64,000 bases of DNA from Hanleya hanleyi. Lineage: Eukaryota; Mollusca; Polyplacophora; Lepidopleurida; Hanleyidae. The position numbers and the translations under genes are program-made. Numbering within the stretch: the stretch's first letter is position 1; each line of letters opens with the position of its first letter. The stretch covers positions 1 through 64,000 of the forward strand of contig JAVTVY010020249.1 in assembly GCA_036873755.1 (NCBI GenBank). The letters run 5' to 3'. This document shows, in pieces, positions 55,601 through 64,000 of this stretch. The notes under the pieces are model-generated. The model had not been told where the DNA came from, did not search any database, and was given only the letters and a program-made list of their open reading frames with translations.

Positions 55601-58600
55601 AATCGCTATATAAATGACGCAGTGAAGGATATATATCCACCTTCACTGGATTTGAAGGAAACTACAGATAGCCCTCAGGCACATCTTATTTAGATCTCTA
55701 TCTCTATAAAAATGAAGCGGGCATTCTCTCTCGTCGACTTTATGACAAAAGAGACGATTACAATTTCGACATCGTAAACTATCCCTTTCTGGATAGTAAT
55801 ATTCCAGTGGGACCTGCATATGCCATATACATATCTCGCTTAGTAGCATTTGCTAGATCCTGTGTTAAATGTGATGATTTTAATCAACGTCACAAAACAT
55901 TGTTGCAGAAACTTATAAAACAGGGCTATTCCACCAAGCGCCTCCACTCAAAGTTTCTCAAATTTGGCGATACATATCACATGCTGATAGCAAAATACGA
56001 ACGTAGCGTGCAAGATCTATGGCGCTACGTTTCGTAACTTGTGTCTAATTCTGCTTAACCCGGGGCTAGGGGCCATATGAACCCATGTACTTCAAGAACC
56101 TCATGGTACTCATATGAACAGTCACAATCAAAGCATGACTGAGATACATCATTCTTTAGATGACGACTTTACGACGAATATTATGGATTAAGAATACTGA
56201 TCAGCGATACGGATTTGATATTTTTGGAACATCATGATGTCTTGCCGGCATCATTGAAAACTGTTGACCGCTTCTCTCTTGCAGGAAACAAGCCTATGTT
56301 TATGTATAATATGATTGTCTTCTTGAATTTGGTGCTAATACTGTTATATGGAATATGGAATAGGTCTTTGGATTATGGACGCAGATATTCTCTAATGGAC
56401 GACGGCTGGATTATAAATGACGGACTAGACGCTTGTAATTTAGGTCTTCGTTATTCTTGAGATATAGTGGTAACAAGTAATTGGTGATAAACTGACATGA
56501 TTTAATCTGGTGACCCAGAAACAATGTGTCAATCTCATGGATTTTCAATAGGCTTCTGCTATGTGGCCATAAACATGATATAGGTTTGGTGTTCCTAGGC
56601 AGGGTCATTCTTGAGATATGGAGTTAATGAGACAACAGAGATGGACAGACGGACATGAAGACAACACTTCTTCAAGGTCAAGTTTAGTCGAGGGGTAAAA
56701 AGTCAACAGAAAGTGGATTTTCTGGATAATAATAATAATAACACAGGAAGGAAGCAATCAGAGATTGCTCAATTGTATGCCCCCCCCCCCCCCTCCCTTC
56801 CGCTTTAATCCGACACTGCCCCAACATTGTTCTGTTCTGTATTGGTGGAGGCCTTCATGATTATGAAAATTCTATTTCAGTCAATTTTTTTGCCATGCCT
56901 CGCATAATACATATTCAAAGTATCGACCAACAAGTGATAATACAATGTTTTGATGCAAGATGGTCGCCGGGGCTTTCGTCCAATCCGAAAATGAGACCTA
57001 CATTCCTTGGGAGTATATTGTGGTGAAATTATGAAGCGATCAGTAAACTTTGAATTTTGCACCCAATTAACTCTTTTTGGGGCAATTTCATACTTCAGGA
57101 CCTATGTGGTCTGCTTTGGAATGTAGAATGACATATATATAGCCATTTTCCTGGTCCAAATCGGTTATGGACTGAGATCCAGCCTGGACAAATAAATATA
57201 TCCCATTCACTTAGGTTTGATAAACAAAGGATCATAACTCTTGAAAATATAACCGAAAGCAGAGAAACTGCATACTGCACAACTATGGGGCATTGATTAC
57301 ATATCATGCAAATTTCATACTTGTCCATGCAATATTAAACGAGATCCAGCCTGGACAAGTCCCAATTCACAAAGATTTCAAGAAAAAAGGGCCATAACTC
57401 TTGAAAATATAAGCGAAATGCGGAGAAACTTCACGCTGCACAACTACAGGGCACTGACCACATATCCTGCAAATTTCCTAATTGTCCATACAAATTAACC
57501 AAGATTCAGCCTGGACAAGTCTCAATTCACAAAGATTTGAAGAAAAAAAGGGCCATAACTCTTGAAAATATATGCGAAAGGTGGAGAAACTTCACACTGC
57601 ACAACTACAGGGCACTGACCACATATCCTGAAAATTTCATAATTGTCCATACAATATTAACCGAGATCCAGCCCGGACAAGTCCCACTTCACAAAGATTT
57701 GAAGAAGAAAAGGGCCATAACTCTTGAAAATATACGCGAAACGCGGAGAAACTTCATGCTGCACAACTACAGGGCACTGACCACATATGCTGCAAATTTC
57801 ATAATTGTCCCTACAATATTAACCGAGATCCAGCCCGGACAAGTCCCAATTCACGGAGATTTCAGGAACAAAGGGCCATAACTCTTGAAAATAAAAGCGA
57901 AACGGGGAGAAACTTTACGCTGCACAACTGTGGGGCACTGACCACATATCATGCAAATTTCATACTTGTCCATACAATATTAACCAAGATCCCATTCACA
58001 GAGATTTCAGAAAAAGGGCCATAACTCTTGAAAATTATACCGGAACTCGGAAAAAACTCTACGGTGCACAACTACGAGGTACTGGCCACATTCCATGCAA
58101 GTTTCAATCCTGTCCATCAAATATTAACCGAGATATCGCGCGGACAAGAAACTCGGACGGACAGACGGACAGACGGACGGACGGACAAAGCGATCGCTAT
58201 ATGCCCCCCCTCTAATTAGAGGGGGGCATAACTAGACATTGTTGGTACAATGACACGGTCTTTCCACGACGGTGCCCCAAAGGTATCCTTTCGTTGGAAA
58301 TTAAATTCATGTCATGTTGCATAGGCGATGTCGATATAATGATAATTGAACAACCTCCATTTAATTAACAAATATACATAATGCATCATGAGCTCACAGA
58401 GGGATCATCAGGTTTCGCAGCTCCTTTCATCACTTAAAACGATGTTCATTTAATTACAATCGCGGGGTGACTCGGTTGGTACAGTAGAAACTCCTGAAAG
58501 CTTTAATTGGTGTGTCGGGTTACATACAGGTCTTCACGCCTTGTCAATGGAAAACTGCTTAATACCTCTTTGAAAGTGATCTTGCATTATACAATTAAAT

Positions 58601-60640
58601 TGAAGAAATCACCTACTACTTAATATCGAAAGCGTTTGACCTGACGGGTAATAGGCAAATAGCATACACGGAGTAGGGAAAATGTTTTTTGTTATATCTT
58701 CAAAACAATTAAAGTTATAATCTTGAAATTTCACAAATAAACATCTATATATATTCCCTCAATCAAAATTGAATACCTGTACCAGCCTAGTATCTACAAG
58801 TCGCGTGAAACACCCACGAGATTCAGTCGTGAGCCGGTTCACTCAGGTATTCTGGCGTGCAATTTTAGTCGACTGGGTAGAACAAATCTTTACCCTCTTT
58901 GTACGAATCGATTCGTATTTCATCTCGGAACATTACTCATAAACGGCGAAAGCAAATGTCCACTCGTTTTAGGCACTTTTATCCTAGCCACCTAATGCCA
59001 TCCCTACCGAGCTTGCTTGAAAAATAGCTATATTCGTACTTCCGGTGAAGCAATAGTTACTCCCCTTCTTTGTTTTCGAATACCAGTATCGCCAGGCTCT
59101 GTCTACGCTGTATTATTTTAAACTAATGGCTTTTTCATAACTTTTCAAGTTTTCCACAATTAGTCTCAGTTCAGTTTGCACATCCACGTTGTCGTTTACA
59201 TCGCTGTCGCTGCTTGACTCCATGGATGTTTCTGTACTCTAACTGGAAGAGTTTTCAAACTTTCGGTCGATCGTCTCTTCCCGTTTCTCTCAACTTCAAC
59301 ATTTTCCTGACATTCCCCTAAAGCACAACTGATGTCAGGAACAGTGCCAAATGTTGGAATATTAGGGGGAGACAAGCGATGGATGTTTTTACTCTGATTT
59401 CGAACTAGAAACTATGCTCCTGAAATTCAAAATAACTCGTCAGATGATCATTGATGTTTTCTCAGTAGCATTGCGACATAAGAGAAAAAGATTGCAAATT
59501 GAAAAACCTTTGCAGTTCACCTCTAATAGCTGTGTACATGTATCTATGTAATACAATTGAATTAGCCTTCATGTATAATATTATAGTGCAAATACACCTG
59601 AATCTGTGTAATTTATACCAAAACATCAATGTCTATATTGGTCAAGCCTATTACAGTTGTCTGGGAGAAGGGCTGGTTCCTGTGATTGAAGAGTATGTAA
59701 GCATATATACAGAAAACCTTGAACTAGATTCCATGAATATTGACTCCATACTCACAGCCATTGCTGCTGGAGAGCCAGCATCCACTCTGTCCACTTTAGC
59801 AAATGGCTGGACAGTCACTCCAGGAAGTTTTTGACTCTGATCATTGGTGGCTTGTGTAGTTGCCTCCCCCTTATTTGACTCTCGAGCCTCAGCATGTATC
59901 TCATATAAACACTGTTCGACCTCCTGCATCACATCTTTGTGATCATTCTGCAGGCCTACCCAAAAATACAGACCAATCAAATTTTAGTATGGAGGCAGTA
60001 AACATGAAATATATGCCAGACTTATCTTCTCAAGGATCTGCATAAAGTGACAACATATTCATTATATCTTGGTCTACCTTAATGATAATTTGGTAATTAA
60101 CCGGGATCATTGATTGATACAAACAAACACAGCTGATGGTTGACGGTCATCAGAGAACACTATATTTCTTCTAATTATTCAGATGGCAAAACTTTAACTT
60201 CAAGTATCAGTGGAGAGAAATTCTCCCAACAATTACAAATTTCACTAGCTATACTTTCAGTTCTTGGGTATCCATGCCACAGTATTTAGCCTCAGATGAC
60301 ATGAAGAAGTTTTTCTGTTTCTAAGTCTAAAAATGCTGTTCCAAAAAGTAAAAGAAACAGGGTAGCAGCCTAAGTATTGTGTCAATACTGGTACATTCAA
60401 AATAAAGTAACCTTGTATTTCTGGTCAGTCTTGTATTGTTGTATTTTAGTTACATCTCTACATAACAGCTAATTTAATTTTGTAATTAAAGTTTTAATCG
60501 TGCCAACAATGTTTAACCTATATTAATTTCAACTCACAGATGATTTGATGTCTTGCATGCCTGACAGAGTATATATCAATATCAGCTCTGGGGAAGCCTT
60601 CAGCATCTGTAAGGGGGGCTGTCATACCTACTCCTTTCTG
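49591..60640 (-). CDS. PSMD9: PSMD9 homologue (26S proteasome assembly chaperone), four exons, partial
   Basis: Minus-strand exons at 60640-60538, 59955-59756, 50701-50600 and 49679-49591 join in frame through GT-AG introns. They encode, in order, the N-terminal conserved block ([29 protein letters not shown]), a coiled segment, the PDZ-like domain ([34 protein letters not shown]) and its end ([25 protein letters not shown]). PSMD9/p27 helps assemble the Rpt ring of the proteasome base. The first exon (N-terminal coiled coil) and the last short exon after GLLG were not found. The approximately 9-kb intron between exons 2 and 3 of this set is full of transposons. The listed span covers exons and introns. 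Confidence 0.9.
49975..50300. repeat. 23/25-bp tandem repeat in a PSMD9 intron
   Basis: CAGTAATCCAGAGTCAGCAC and a 2-bp shorter variant (CCAGTCAGC), about 13 units. Confidence 0.9.
50600..50701 (-). CDS. PSMD9: PSMD9 exon (PDZ core)
   Basis: 102 nt, 34 codons, acceptor TTATATTTCAG and donor GTAAGT. It encodes [16 protein letters not shown] and [11 protein letters not shown], the carboxylate-binding side of the PDZ-like domain. Confidence 0.92.
51151..52106. mobile_element. MITE-like element, 956 bp, with 7-bp duplication GTAACAA
   Basis: Starts CTGGGACGAATATTAAAGGG (inner AGGGATATGAAACG) and ends with the complement; flanked by GTAACAA at 51144-51150 and 52107-52113. Duplication length and long ends suggest a hAT-like or related cut-and-paste family. 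No coding frame. Inside the large PSMD9 intron. Confidence 0.75.
52640..54090. mobile_element. Pearl-like element with GACCTTTGACCTTGACC core repeats
   Basis: Around nine degenerate units of 100-145 bp, each with ATTTTTAA.GATTTC and GGGTCACAGTGACCTTGACC. They end in GGGACGGACAGACGGACGG and a CGTCCGCCTTTCGGCGGGCG hairpin. The layout is like the 160-bp pearl elements but the core is a different sequence. In the PSMD9 intron. Confidence 0.7.
54294..56037 (+). pseudogene. Reverse transcriptase of a non-LTR or Penelope-like retroelement, frameshifted
   Basis: The first frame (54301-54891) has a Cys/His segment (YSCDCEL...[10 protein letters not shown]), the motif KGPKYREPR and [12 protein letters not shown]. 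After a gap with stops, RT motifs follow: [13 protein letters not shown] (about 55190), [19 protein letters not shown] (about 55440-55500), YIDDLLAV (about 55572) and the C-terminal [19 protein letters not shown] and [10 protein letters not shown] segments. I recognise this RT group from many animal genomes but cannot place its class firmly. At least three frame breaks. In the PSMD9 intron, antisense to the gene. Confidence 0.8.
56130..56460 (+). mobile_element. 3' part of the RT retroelement (reference copy)
   Basis: Directly follows the RT frame. It has a hydrophobic segment ([12 protein letters not shown]) and SLMDDGW. Copies without RT lie at 13276-13558 and 18660-19160. Confidence 0.75.
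56754..58228. mobile_element. Pearl-like element, six approximately 160-bp core repeats
   Basis: Starts GAAGCAATCAGAGATTGCTC, has CATAACTCTTGAAAAT at about 57231, 57391, 57552, 57713, 57877 and 58019, and ends in (GACG)n and a CCCCCC/GGGGGG hairpin. Sister of 41907-43527. Confidence 0.8.
58229..59490. other. Intronic sequence without recognisable features
   Basis: Part of the large PSMD9 intron. No repeat array or coding motif seen. Confidence 0.4.
59756..59955 (-). CDS. PSMD9: PSMD9 exon (coiled segment to PDZ start)
   Basis: 200 nt; acceptor TTTTTGGGTAG, donor GTGAGT. It encodes [20 protein letters not shown], a polar linker, and [18 protein letters not shown]. It joins in phase to both neighbouring exons. 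Confidence 0.92.
60538..60640 (-). CDS. PSMD9: PSMD9 exon (N-terminal conserved block)
   Basis: 103 nt; acceptor TTATTTTTCAG (or three bases further in), donor GTGAGT. It encodes [20 protein letters not shown] and [10 protein letters not shown], with the last codon split by the intron. Confidence 0.92.
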
Positions 60641-60721
60641 CTGAAAAATAAAAGAAGCATCGGTTGAAAACAGCATTTGAACTTGTAAAGATGGCTTTGG
60701 AATTGTCTTACTGTGAAGTTT

Positions 60722-61148
60722 ATTCATTTATTAGTCGTCTACATTGAACCGTGTCAAAAATCAATAGTTAACTCGGCATAATTTTTCTTTTTTGCGGTGT
60801 GTAGAACAAACTGAACTCTACAAAATTAATGACTAAACTTTTCTCCATCTTATCGATAATATGTCACGCATGAAACAACTAATATAATTCTCTGCATATA
60901 AAACTCCAGTACAGTTGCTTCATGTACCGGGCCTCAATCACACAGGGAGACATCATAATGTATTCATGCTCACCAGGCACAAAGGTTATTGACTCCCATA
61001 TAAAAAAACAAAAGGAGATCTATGGGAGCGTCGCTTATATTCCATGCTCAGTGAAATTGCCGAATGATAAACCAAACACAGCATTGTTGACCTTTGTGCT
61101 AGTGAACACGAATACATTATGACGTCTAATAAAATAGACAGACTATAA
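60722..61148. mobile_element. Deleted copy of the 3446-4077 MITE
   Basis: TTAGTCGTCTAC...CAAAAATCAATAGTT, the GTACCGGGCCTCAAT block and TGACCTTTGTGCTAGT match the left and middle parts. The right part is shortened and ends AAAATAGACAGACTATA. Confidence 0.75.
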
Positions 61149-61682
61149 TTCACTTTTCTTGAACAGGATATTTGGAAGAGAACTGCTATCAGGGCACTAT
61201 TAAATGCCTCATACCTATATGTTATTCAAATAACTTTTGATATTCCAAAATTGAGATCTGGTGTATTAAAAATTTTCAAATGACCTGGTGCGGTTTAATG
61301 AGATTTTTGCCCTCGTGAGATGCGGTTTGGATTGACAAAATGAAATATCGGGGACAGAAATTTTTCAGTTAGAGAAAAGTATATTATCTTGTCTTATGCT
61401 CCGAGTGTTTTGTAGGCCCTGGGTCTTATGATTTTTTAATACGCAACAGCATCGGCGTTCGTTACTATTTTAATGTGCATGCATACAGAATGGAATATAT
61501 TTTATTAAGGGGAGCCCTGTTGGATATTTGTCGAAGCAACAACAATAGTTTTAAAATTTTTCTCGTCTTGTGAACTTGACCGGATCCTGTCCAATGCAAT
61601 GTATTATGCGGGACTCCTGCTCCCCGAATGTGATTTTTTCTTGTAGCACTAGTGAAAAATACCCATCAAGTTAACTGGTTAA
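61149..61682. other. No recognisable gene
   Basis: AT-rich sequence, expected PSMD9 intron or upstream region. Confidence 0.4.
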
Positions 61683-61691
61683 GGGGCAGAC

Positions 61692-62264
61692 TAGCTCTGG
61701 TATAGCCTTGTTCCATACTACGTGAGAACAACGCTATGGCTGTAAACCAGTCACCAGATGGAGTTGTTGGGAAAATGCTGTACGGGCAATATTTGCCGAA
61801 TCAATTGACCATAACCAATAAAATAGTTCGATTCTATGTCCACTTACCTTTCATAAAAATACCTTGTTTATCAGCGACTGTCCATTTTTAGTTTTACAAG
61901 ACGTCTAAACACGGACGAGGGGGGTAAAACTGTCCGCATCGCTGTTGTGCGTGTAGTGTTTATCGCGAGTTGTTGTGGCGCGTAATCAGCGTTTTGATCG
62001 ATGTAAGATGGCGGCGATGTGGACAGTTTTACCTCCCTCGTCCGAGTTTAGATCTCTTGCCAAGCTAAAAGTGGACAGTCGCTGATAAACAAGGTGTTTT
62101 TATGAAAGGTAAGTGGACATAGAATCAAATTATTTTATTGATTATGGCCAATTGGTTTGGCAAATATTGCCCGTACAGCATTTTCCCAACAACTCCATCT
62201 GGTGACTGGTTTACAGCCATAGTGTTGTTCTCACGTAGTATAGAACAAGGCTAAACCAGAGCTA
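61692..62264. mobile_element. Foldback MITE, 573 bp, with 9-bp duplication GGGGCAGAC
   Basis: Begins TAGCTCTGGTATAGCCTTG and ends with the complement; arms of about 240 bp meet near 61978. GGGGCAGAC lies at 61683-61691 and 62265-62273. Long inverted ends with a 9-bp duplication fit a Mutator-like element. The minus-strand frame beginning near 62767 is incidental. Confidence 0.85.
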
Positions 62265-62769
62265 GGGGCAGACCTGTCATTTAAGACAACTTCAATCGGC
62301 AACACTTTGCGTGCAATATACTTAGCCCTTTTCACTCCTTGGTTGAATGGTTCCCCACATATAGTCACCAAGCCCGTAGGCTGGTTTGGCAACGGGGGGG
62401 TTCGTTGGGGAATAGTGCGGAACTCCTGATGCGAGCGCCGCAGGCGCGAAGCCCCGCCCCCCCGGATTTTTTTTGAAAATTTAGATGCCATATGGCGCGT
62501 TCTGGCGCATTTTGACAGCATCTTTTCGACATCCGCCAACTGCATTTTTTCGACTGATAAATTCAGTATATGACTATAATCCACTCGTTGTGTGAATGAT
62601 AATCTTCCAGCGGCGGCAGAAGCTCCCAAAAACTGGGGGGGAGCTCGACTATCATAGCACTTTAGGCGAGGGTCCAGGGGCCGCCTAGGCCCCGGAAGCT
62701 CCGCGCTCCTAGATGGCTGTAGACGCATTCTGGCCGATTTCCGGCATATGAAACGACATATCATCACTA

Positions 62770-63540
62770 TATAATCAACTGCATTTTGAGATTGTTTTTG
62801 TGATTTTTTTCGTCATTTATAAAAGAAAAATTGAGTTGATAACTTTTGAATGTAAAAAAAAGTATTTTTCCTTTCCAAAATTCGAACTATACGCAGTGAT
62901 CTCGAAGAAATTAACATTTCAGCAGAGGGTTGGAGAGCGCGGACACGTTTGAAGACAAACGTATGAACACAAAAAGAAATAATATGAAACTAAGTTTGAT
63001 TTTGAACTTTTATAAATCAGCTAATCGTTGGATGACGCATATGCATATTCCATGCAAATTACCATATGTATCAGCCACGATTCGTCATAGCGAACGGAAT
63101 AACAATTATCAGCAAAGCACAGCACTTTAAACAACCACATCCTCATTGTCTAGACGCCCCCACCCCCACCACTCCATGTTCCGCCATGCCTGTGTAATGA
63201 ACTGCATATATTGTTTTTTTTTATGCTTTTGATTATTTATAAGAAAAAAACTGATTTGTTGATTTTTTTGGTTGCAAACAAACAACGACGTTTGGTCGTT
63301 TTTCTGAAAGTCATATTCTTTCTCAACTATCGTATCTCCTCTGGGACGGCGATGACGCATTTGAAGAGAAATATGTGAACACAAAAAAGAAATAATATGA
63401 ACGTAATTTTGATTTCTAAATTTGATAATCAGCTAATCGTCCAATAAAGCTAATGCAATTTCTATGTAAATTAACATCTAAAACAGTTCTTGGTCATTGC
63501 GAACGGAACAGAAGAAGGAACAGCACTTTAAACCAAACAG
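62770..63540. repeat. Diverged tandem duplication, period about 430 bp
   Basis: 62770-63130 and 63195-63540 share an order of motifs: ...CTGCAT.TTG, GAACACAAAAAGAAATAATATGA-type, ATCAGCTAATCGT, GCGAACGGAA.A, AGCACTTTAAAC. Confidence 0.7.
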
Positions 63541-63802
63541 CAACGTGCCCGTCCAGTGCAAAGTCGCCGCTCCGTGAAAACCTAGCCTACAGGGCGGCGC
63601 GAAGCGCCGCTGAAAAAAACCCCAGCCTGTTTTTCTGGTCACATTAGGACCAAAATCATGAAAAAGTCACCCAGCTTTTGTTGAAACTGCATCGGGGTCT
63701 GACCCCCCGCATCCGCCGCCCCTGTTGTCGACTGGGAGATGGTTAATATTCAACCATGGAAAACCCCCTTGGATCAAGATTATTATCATTAACTCCTCAC
63801 TC

Positions 63803-63968
63803 CGGTGTGGTGGCTAAGAGTGTCCGGGGATAAGTGTCCTGTTTCCTATCTTTTTATTGAGTGAAGAGTGTCCTACCTCTGGAGATATCTGAAGAAGAGT
63901 GTCCTAGCTGTGTTAGAAGATAGGAGCCGGACACTCTTAACCATGGGACATTCTTAGCCATCACACCG
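63803..63968. repeat. Small hairpin element, 166 bp
   Basis: CGGTGTGGTGGCTAAGAGTG at 63803 pairs with CATTCTTAGCCATCACACCG ending at 63968. Internal AGTGTCC words repeat four times. Confidence 0.75.
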
Positions 63969-64000
63969 CCATGAGACACCCCCGCCCCCTCCCTCCTCAT

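Noticed and set aside
59499..59834. Plus-strand 111-codon frame
   Set aside because: Antisense to a PSMD9 exon with well-placed splice sites.
62231..62767. 178-codon minus-strand frame
   Set aside because: It runs into the arm of the foldback MITE and shows no domain; GC-rich low-complexity sequence keeps it open.

Overview
The window is animal genomic DNA that is very rich in transposons, most likely from a mollusc and probably a bivalve. Four things support this. A host gene with canonical GT-AG introns lies on the minus strand and matches PSMD9 (a 26S proteasome assembly chaperone). Two tandem arrays of about 160 bp, each with a GACGGACAGACGG-type microsatellite and a terminal poly-C hairpin, look like the 'pearl' elements of bivalves. 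A molluscan SINE-like motif and several tRNA-derived SINEs are present. Nothing is bacterial: there is no operon, no Shine-Dalgarno pattern and no CRISPR array.

Layout. 1-6.9 kb: a 64/128-bp satellite, AT-rich sequence without recognisable genes, a palindromic MITE, a tRNA-derived SINE and several inverted-repeat blocks. 6.9-19.4 kb: nested Polinton/Maverick DNA. The outer copy has a death-domain module followed, after a 7.7-kb interruption, by a decayed protein-primed family B DNA polymerase, and ends in a Polinton-type terminus at 19403. The interruption is a second Polinton-like element (7354-15079) with inverted termini and a 6-bp target duplication (GAAGTA). It carries a zinc-finger/polymerase-N-domain gene, three paralogous genes with PC4-like repeats, a tail-anchored small protein and a frameshifted chromodomain integrase. 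20.5-29.5 kb: a 9,029-bp element that is almost entirely one large palindrome, flanked by its own 6-bp duplication (GCTCGA). Each arm carries a C2H2 zinc-finger gene and a 93-residue CxxC...CxxC gene. Two related MITEs (19485-20157 and 27558-28209) lie beside it and in one arm.

29.5-49 kb: tRNA-like sequences, minisatellites, a 150-bp hairpin, a doubly deleted Ty3/gypsy element on the minus strand (33.2-36.4 kb), possible BEN-domain gene remnants (39.8-40.7 kb), a pearl-like element, a gypsy RT fragment and large 34-bp and 24-bp satellites. 49.6-60.6 kb: four exons of the PSMD9 gene on the minus strand. Its largest intron (about 9 kb) holds a MITE, a second type of pearl-like array, a reverse-transcriptase element (54.3-56.5 kb) and another pearl-like element. 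60.7-64 kb: MITEs and diverged duplications.

How it works together. The two elements with target duplications share several features: terminal AGTAGTA sequence, a subterminal ATTTGCAT octamer surrounded by AGGTCA half-sites, an approximately 150-bp tandem repeat, TATA boxes 38-63 nt upstream of start codons, and a 33-nt hairpin placed 16 nt before AATAAA downstream of the zinc-finger gene. They look like members of one Polinton lineage with exchangeable accessory modules (death domain, zinc fingers, PC4-like repeats). Most core enzymes here are broken, while the accessory genes are mostly intact. All identifications come from reading motifs in the sequence; no database search was possible.
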